Shown in pieces: positions 6,559-12,576 of a DNA stretch of 12,576 nucleotides. Each line of letters starts with the position of its first letter. The stretch's first letter is position 1. The DNA comes from a bacterium. Lineage in GTDB: Bacteria > 4484-113 > JALSIF01. Location of the stretch: assembly GCA_026981635.1 (NCBI GenBank), contig JALSIF010000251.1, positions 1-12,576 of the forward strand, written 5' to 3'. The position numbers and the translations under genes are program-made. Under the pieces are notes generated by a model. It had not been told where the DNA came from. It worked only from the letters and a program-made list of their open reading frames with translations, and did no database searches.

Positions 6559-8046
6559 ATGCTTATCGTGCTTCTGGCAGGTGGGCTGGAGGAATTGCTG
6601 GGTAAGATCTCATCTTTCCTCTGGGGCTGGCCTCTCATCCTGCTTCTGCTTGTCGCCGGCCTCTACTTCACCCTGCTTACCCGCTTCGTCCAGCTGAGGA
6701 AGTTCTTCTACGGCTGGAAGGTTTTCCTCGGCCACTACGACCGGGAGCTCTCTGAGCGGGAGGGGGCAGGTGGGGTGCTCAGCCACTTCAAGGCCCTCTC
6801 CACCGCCCTTTCTGCCACCATCGGCACCGGCAACATCGTCGGGGTGGCCACCGCCATCATCCTGGGCGGGATCGGCGCACCGGTCTGGATGCTGGTCTCC
6901 GGCTTTCTTGGCATGGCCACCAAGTTCGTCACCTGCACCCTCTCCAACCGCTACCGGGAGGTGGACGAGGAGGGCAACGTCTACGGTGGCCCCATGTATG
7001 TCATCGTCAAGGCCCTGCCCAAAAGCTGGCACTGGCTGGCCTGGCTGTTTGCCATCTCCCTCTCCATCGCCGCCTTCGGCATCGGCAACCTGGTCCAGGC
7101 CAACGCCGTCTCCCAGCGCTTCACCAGCCTGCTCATAGACCGCTTCCAGCTGGTGGCCGAGCCGGGCTTCCTCCAGGCGGTAATCGGCTTTCTGCTGGCC
7201 GCGCTGGTCTTTCTGGTCATCATCGGCGGCATCCGCTCCATCGGCACCGCCGCCGGCATCCTGGTTCCGGTGATGGCCCTCGGCTACCTGGCGGGCGGGC
7301 TGGTCATCCTCCTCTTCAACCTGGACAAGCTGGGAGCCGCCCTGGGGAGCATGTTTGCCGCCTCGGTCAGCCTCAAGGCGGGCTTTGGCGGGCTGATGGG
7401 AACTGCGGTGCGCTACGGCTTTGCCCGCGGCCTCTTCTCCAACGAGGCGGGGCTGGGTTCCGCTCCCATTGCCCACGCCGCCGCCCGCACCCGCGAGCCG
7501 GTGCGGGAGGGCTATGTGGCCATGATCGGCCCCTTCATTGACACCATCGTCATCTGCATGATGACCGCCACGGTGATCATCGTCACCATGGGGGATAAGC
7601 TTTCTTCCTACGGGGAGGGCCGGGCGGCCGACCTTACCGCCCACGCCTTTGAGCTGGGCCTGGGGGCGGTCTTCCCCCCCAGCGCAGGGGCGGTCTTCGT
7701 CTCCCTTGCCCTGGCCATCTTCGCCTTTACCACCATCCTGGGCTGGTCCTACTACGGGGAGCAGGGAATCGCCTTTCTGCTTGGCAAGGGAGCCATCCTC
7801 CCCTACCGGCTGGTATGGGTGGCGGTGGTGTTTGTGGGCTCTGTTTCCCAGCTCTCCCTGGTCTGGACCCTCTCGGACATCTTCAACGCCCTGATGGCCA
7901 TTCCCAACCTGCTTGCTGCATTTGCCCTTGCCCACCTGGTGGCCCGCTGGGAGCGAGACTACAGCCGGGGGAAGCGGATGAACATCACCGAGGAACAGCT
8001 CCGCCGGGAATCGGTAAGGCTTCGTCCCCAGCCCGAGGGAAGCTAG
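6559..8046 (+). CDS. AGCS-family alanine/glycine:cation symporter
   Basis: This 495-residue protein has about 10-11 hydrophobic segments. The family hallmark ATIGTGNIVGVATAI (86-100) is followed by GMATKF (118-123), YREVDEEGNVYGGPMYVI (132-149), GLFSNEAGLGSAPIAHAAAR (291-310) and GPFIDTIVICMMTA (324-337), all typical of AGCS sodium- or proton-coupled alanine/glycine carriers. Length is at the upper normal range and the tail is short, polar and cytoplasmic. One oddity: after GMATKF most homologues I recall have a Glu two residues on (TKFAE or TKYAE), whereas here it is Thr125. A strong AGGAGG (6547-6552) lies 6 nt before the ATG. It is the last gene in the plus-strand cluster, 49 nt after the binding protein, and would import small amino acids released by the proteases. 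Its stop is only 9 nt from that of the convergent lipoprotein gene. Confidence 0.95.
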   Translation: MLIVLLAGGLEELLGKISSFLWGWPLILLLLVAGLYFTLLTRFVQLRKFFYGWKVFLGHYDRELSEREGAGGVLSHFKALSTALSATIGTGNIVGVATAIILGGIGAPVWMLVSGFLGMATKFVTCTLSNRYREVDEEGNVYGGPMYVIVKALPKSWHWLAWLFAISLSIAAFGIGNLVQANAVSQRFTSLLIDRFQLVAEPGFLQAVIGFLLAALVFLVIIGGIRSIGTAAGILVPVMALGYLAGGLVILLFNLDKLGAALGSMFAASVSLKAGFGGLMGTAVRYGFARGLFSNEAGLGSAPIAHAAARTREPVREGYVAMIGPFIDTIVICMMTATVIIVTMGDKLSSYGEGRAADLTAHAFELGLGAVFPPSAGAVFVSLALAIFAFTTILGWSYYGEQGIAFLLGKGAILPYRLVWVAVVFVGSVSQLSLVWTLSDIFNALMAIPNLLAAFALAHLVARWERDYSRGKRMNITEEQLRRESVRLRPQPEGS

Positions 8047-8055
8047 CCCTGACGC

Positions 8056-8595
8056 CTACTGAGTGACCACCTGGGCGTTGCGGATGGCGTCCATGATCAC
8101 CTGGTCATCGTTGCTTCCCGCTGCCGCCGTGTCAATGATCAGCGCCTGCCCGCCACCCGCGATGACTACTACACGCTTATAGATGGTGATCCCCTGGGCG
8201 TTGGCCTGCCAGTTGCCCATTACCGCCCTGATCCCGCCCGGCAGGGTGAGCTCCTCCTGGCCGGTAAAGGAGATGGGGAAGGGAAACTTGCTGGCCTGCT
8301 TCTCCACCTCCTGCTTGATTTGTTCAAAGACGGTCTTGGCATTCACGAACGGAGGTATCTCCAGGCGCTTCACCTGCAGGATGGGGGCGAAGTTTGAGCC
8401 CTTGCGGGTGTAGGTCTTGATGATGGTCATGTTCTCAATGGTGGGGATCATCGCCTGGGTGAGGTAGGAGCGCACCGACCAGCTCTCCTCCCAGGTGGGG
8501 GGAAGGGAAAACTGTATGTCCAACGGTTTCTTCCCGCAGCCGGCAAAAAGCAGGGTGACCAGGCTGGCAACAAGCCATACAAGCTTCCCTCTCAT
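8056..8595 (-). CDS. Small lipoprotein of unknown function
   Basis: The 179-residue protein starts MRGKLVWLVASLVTLLFAGC, a complete lipoprotein signal with lipobox LFAGC and acylated Cys20. The mature part is alternating strand and helix: LDIQFSLPPTWEESWSV near the N-terminus, an amphipathic helix at about 87-104, then GIRAVMGNWQ, ITIYKRVVVIAGGGQALIIDTAA and a C-terminal helix. This order resembles DcrB/PsbP/Mog1-type small alpha-beta folds, which bear similar PxxW and late YxR...VIDT patterns; that is inference from layout, not a recognised motif match. The ATG has no Shine-Dalgarno; instead an extended -10 lies 9 nt upstream, suggesting a leaderless transcript. It follows the AhpD-like gene by 32 nt on the same strand. 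It should be anchored to the outer face of a membrane. Confidence 0.85.
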   Translation of the reverse strand: MRGKLVWLVASLVTLLFAGCGKKPLDIQFSLPPTWEESWSVRSYLTQAMIPTIENMTIIKTYTRKGSNFAPILQVKRLEIPPFVNAKTVFEQIKQEVEKQASKFPFPISFTGQEELTLPGGIRAVMGNWQANAQGITIYKRVVVIAGGGQALIIDTAAAGSNDDQVIMDAIRNAQVVTQ

Positions 8596-8604
8596 GGTGG
8601 GTGA

Positions 8605-8613
8605 ATTATTCCA
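8605..8613 (-). promoter_or_regulatory. Extended -10 directly upstream of the small lipoprotein gene
   Basis: TGGAATAAT reads as TGn plus AATAAT, an extended -10 matching 5 of 6 bases of TATAAT. Only 9 nt separate it from the ATG at 8595, so transcription would start about 2-3 nt before the start codon and give a leaderless mRNA. The absence of a Shine-Dalgarno agrees with this. Confidence 0.35.
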
Positions 8614-8627
8614 GAGCGGACCTCTAC

Positions 8628-9251
8628 CTAAACCACCCTTAGGGCCAGCTCCCGATCGGTGGGCACCCCCAGCCGCTTGACCAGCCTAATGAGCTCGCTC
8701 AGGGTAAGGGTGGCAAGGATAAGTTCCATTCTTTCTTCCGCGTCATATTCAGCTAGCCTATCGTCTAGCCCGGGGTTGTCTGCCGGTTCTTCCGCCAGGC
8801 TCAACATGACCTCAACCACTGGACGCTCCTCAACAGGGAGCAGCTCTAGCGCCTCCACAAGCTTCCCCTGCCAGACCAGATGAAGCAGGTTGGGGTCAGC
8901 CCCGTAGAGGAAGAGAAGGTGGCCAAATAGCCTTCTCATATATTCGCACTCCTCCTGGCGGGCCAGTGCCAGTCCGGCGGTGAGCTTGGCCAGGATGGGG
9001 AATCGCCCCGCCAGAAGGTGGCTCTTGAAGCGCTGCCAGGTGGCCCTGAGTTCCTCAGGGTTGAGGGCCAGGGTGCGAAAGAGGTTGGGCACCCCGCTAA
9101 GCCCCAGTTCCTCTCCGATCTCGTCAAAGGTCTTTGCCACCAGGGGGTCCTCGCCGGTTAGGGCATCAATCTCGGCCAGGGTTAGCCCCAGCCCCTCAAC
9201 CAGCTGATCCCCTGGGCCGCTCTGTGCCAGGGGGGAAAAGCAGGCTGACAC
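8628..9251 (-). CDS. Helical protein with distant AhpD/carboxymuconolactone-decarboxylase resemblance
   Basis: About 207 residues from GTG 9251, almost entirely predicted helix. The stretch GVPNLFRTLALNPEELRATW, then a helix (FKSHLLAGRFPILAKLTAGL) and ALARQEECEYMRRLFGHLL, follow the order of AhpD-fold peroxidase-like proteins (xPxLFRxLAxxPxLLxxW, then CxxCxxxH). Here only the first cysteine of CxxC is kept (Cys102); the second position is Met105 and the His is displaced (His111), so thiol peroxidase activity is unlikely. The C-terminal third (MLSLAEEPADNPGLDDRL onward) is acidic and unfamiliar. The start is uncertain: the GTG at 9251 has GGAGAGGAG 9 nt upstream, while ATG 9275 and TTG 9287 keep the frame but lack ribosome-binding sites. 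It sits between uvrB and the lipoprotein gene on the same strand. Confidence 0.72.
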   Translation of the reverse strand: MSACFSPLAQSGPGDQLVEGLGLTLAEIDALTGEDPLVAKTFDEIGEELGLSGVPNLFRTLALNPEELRATWQRFKSHLLAGRFPILAKLTAGLALARQEECEYMRRLFGHLLFLYGADPNLLHLVWQGKLVEALELLPVEERPVVEVMLSLAEEPADNPGLDDRLAEYDAEERMELILATLTLSELIRLVKRLGVPTDRELALRVV

Positions 9252-9289
9252 CCCGACTAGCTCCTCTCCCACCATATCGTCTGCCAATG

Positions 9290-9298
9290 ATTTTAGCT
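9290..9298 (-). promoter_or_regulatory. Putative -10 upstream of the AhpD-like gene
   Basis: AGCTAAAAT (minus strand) lies in the 67-nt region between the uvrB stop and the chosen GTG. TAAAAT matches TATAAT at 5 of 6 bases. No -35 is apparent. The AGCTARAAT form recurs upstream of yebC and of the lipoprotein gene at 12280. Confidence 0.3.
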
Positions 9299-9318
9299 GA
9301 GCTGGAGGCCGCTTCTAG

Positions 9319-12192
<2,874 letters not shown>

Positions 12193-12201
12193 TCTTCCTC
12201 C
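12193..12201 (-). promoter_or_regulatory. Ribosome-binding site that fixes the long uvrB start
   Basis: GGAGG followed by a 4-nt spacer (AAGA) precedes the ATG at 12192. Nothing comparable occurs before candidate GTG codons around the canonical UvrB start near 11425, so the ribosome-binding evidence favours the long form. Confidence 0.7.
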
Positions 12202-12221
12202 ATACTACCCTGCCTGTCTGC

Positions 12222-12251
12222 TTGCTCCTGCCATCCCCGCTCAGCTAGAAT
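12222..12251 (+). promoter_or_regulatory. Putative promoter of the lipoprotein gene at 12280
   Basis: TTGCTC (12222-12227) and TAGAAT (12246-12251) are separated by 18 bp. The -10 matches 5 of 6 consensus bases and the -35 begins with TTG. Transcription would begin near 12258, leaving about 22 nt of leader containing GAGGAGG. I found no equally good element for uvrB on the other strand of this 87-nt gap; a TAGTAT is too close to its ATG. Confidence 0.45.
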
Positions 12252-12279
12252 GGGGCAAACCCGTCCGAGGAGGCTCCCC

Positions 12280-12576
12280 ATGGTGAGGGCAAAGGCGTTC
12301 TCTTTCCTCCTGGTGCTGGTCTTGCTTGCTTCGGCCTGCAACTCGGAAGCAAGCCCCTCCCTTGGGCTGGAGCTTTCCCCGCCCCGGGATGGCTCCATCC
12401 CCCTGCCCAGCGAATTGGATCAGGGCATGCGCACCCTTAGCTTCACCACCACCATCACCAGCGCCAATCTGGTCCAGGATCTGTCCCGCGGGACGATGGA
12501 GATTGAGGGAGATGTTGTCAACTTCACCGCTCCCGCCGGTGACATCTCCTACGGCGTATTTGCGGTGGGCGGCCTG
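12280..12576 (+). CDS. Lipoprotein of unknown function, 3' end outside window
   Basis: An open frame of 99 codons runs to the window edge. It starts MVRAKAFSFLLVLVLLASAC, a complete lipoprotein signal with lipobox LASAC and acylated Cys20. The following part is Ser/Pro-rich (NSEASPSLGLELSPPRDGSI), then a strand-rich, Thr-rich segment with MRTLSFTTTITSANLVQDL and MEIEGDVVNFTAPAGDISYG, suggestive of a beta-sandwich or LolA/LppX-like lipid-carrier type fold, though too little is visible to decide. GAGGAGG at 12267-12273 lies 6 nt before the ATG. It is divergent from uvrB across 87 nt. Surface or periplasmic membrane anchoring is the only firm prediction. Confidence 0.85.
   Translation, partial: MVRAKAFSFLLVLVLLASACNSEASPSLGLELSPPRDGSIPLPSELDQGMRTLSFTTTITSANLVQDLSRGTMEIEGDVVNFTAPAGDISYGVFAVGGL

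Noticed and set aside
6610-7935. 441-codon minus-strand open frame opposite the symporter
   Set aside because: Its translation is low-complexity Gly/Asp/Gln/His-rich sequence, the mirror of a membrane protein gene with high GC at third positions. The plus-strand AGCS motifs are unambiguous.
12197-12210. TAGTAT as the uvrB -10
   Set aside because: It overlaps the ribosome-binding region and would start transcription at about the ATG, which contradicts the clear Shine-Dalgarno. No better uvrB promoter was seen.

Overview
The window is GC-rich (about 60% or more by eye, with strongly GC-biased third codon positions) bacterial chromosome, densely packed with short intergenic gaps. There are no tRNA or rRNA genes, CRISPR arrays or mobile elements that I can see. 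The mix of universal bacterial genes (YebC, MazG, UvrB, a CNNM/CBS membrane protein) with secreted calcium-dependent subtilases carrying dockerin-like tails, lipoproteins and an AGCS symporter fits a diderm or deep-branching, possibly thermophilic, heterotroph (for example Bipolaricaulota-, Chloroflexota- or Armatimonadota-like). The phylum is inference only and I would not name a genus.

Layout. (1) Positions 1-1762, minus strand: a CNNM/CBS (HlyC/CorC-like) membrane protein whose 3' end lies outside the window, preceded by yebC. (2) Positions 1769-1866: a divergent control region with overlapping -10-like hexamers and a 7-bp inverted repeat. (3) Positions 1867-8046, plus strand: a single-domain MazG, then after a TATAAT promoter a tightly packed group of two tandem secreted S8 serine proteases with dockerin-like tails (17-nt overlap), a PhnD-type substrate-binding lipoprotein (8-nt overlap) and, after a 49-nt gap, an AGCS alanine/glycine:cation symporter. 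(4) Positions 8056-12192, minus strand: an unusually long UvrB (957 aa, with about 255 extra N-terminal residues), a small helical protein that distantly resembles AhpD, and a small lipoprotein that ends 9 nt from the symporter stop. (5) Positions 12193-12279: a second divergent promoter region. (6) From 12280 to the end, plus strand: the start of another lipoprotein.

How the genes may work together. The protease, binding-protein and symporter group reads as a nutrient module: exported proteases, perhaps tethered by dockerin-like calcium loops, hydrolyse protein outside the cytoplasm, and the symporter imports released alanine or glycine with a cation. The role of the phosphonate-type binding protein is unclear because no ABC permease or ATPase lies nearby. 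YebC (relief of ribosome stalling), MazG (NTP pool cleaning) and UvrB (nucleotide excision repair) are housekeeping functions. The most unusual items are the extended UvrB, the coupled dockerin-protease pair with the orphan binding protein, and a recurring AGCTARAAT motif upstream of three genes.
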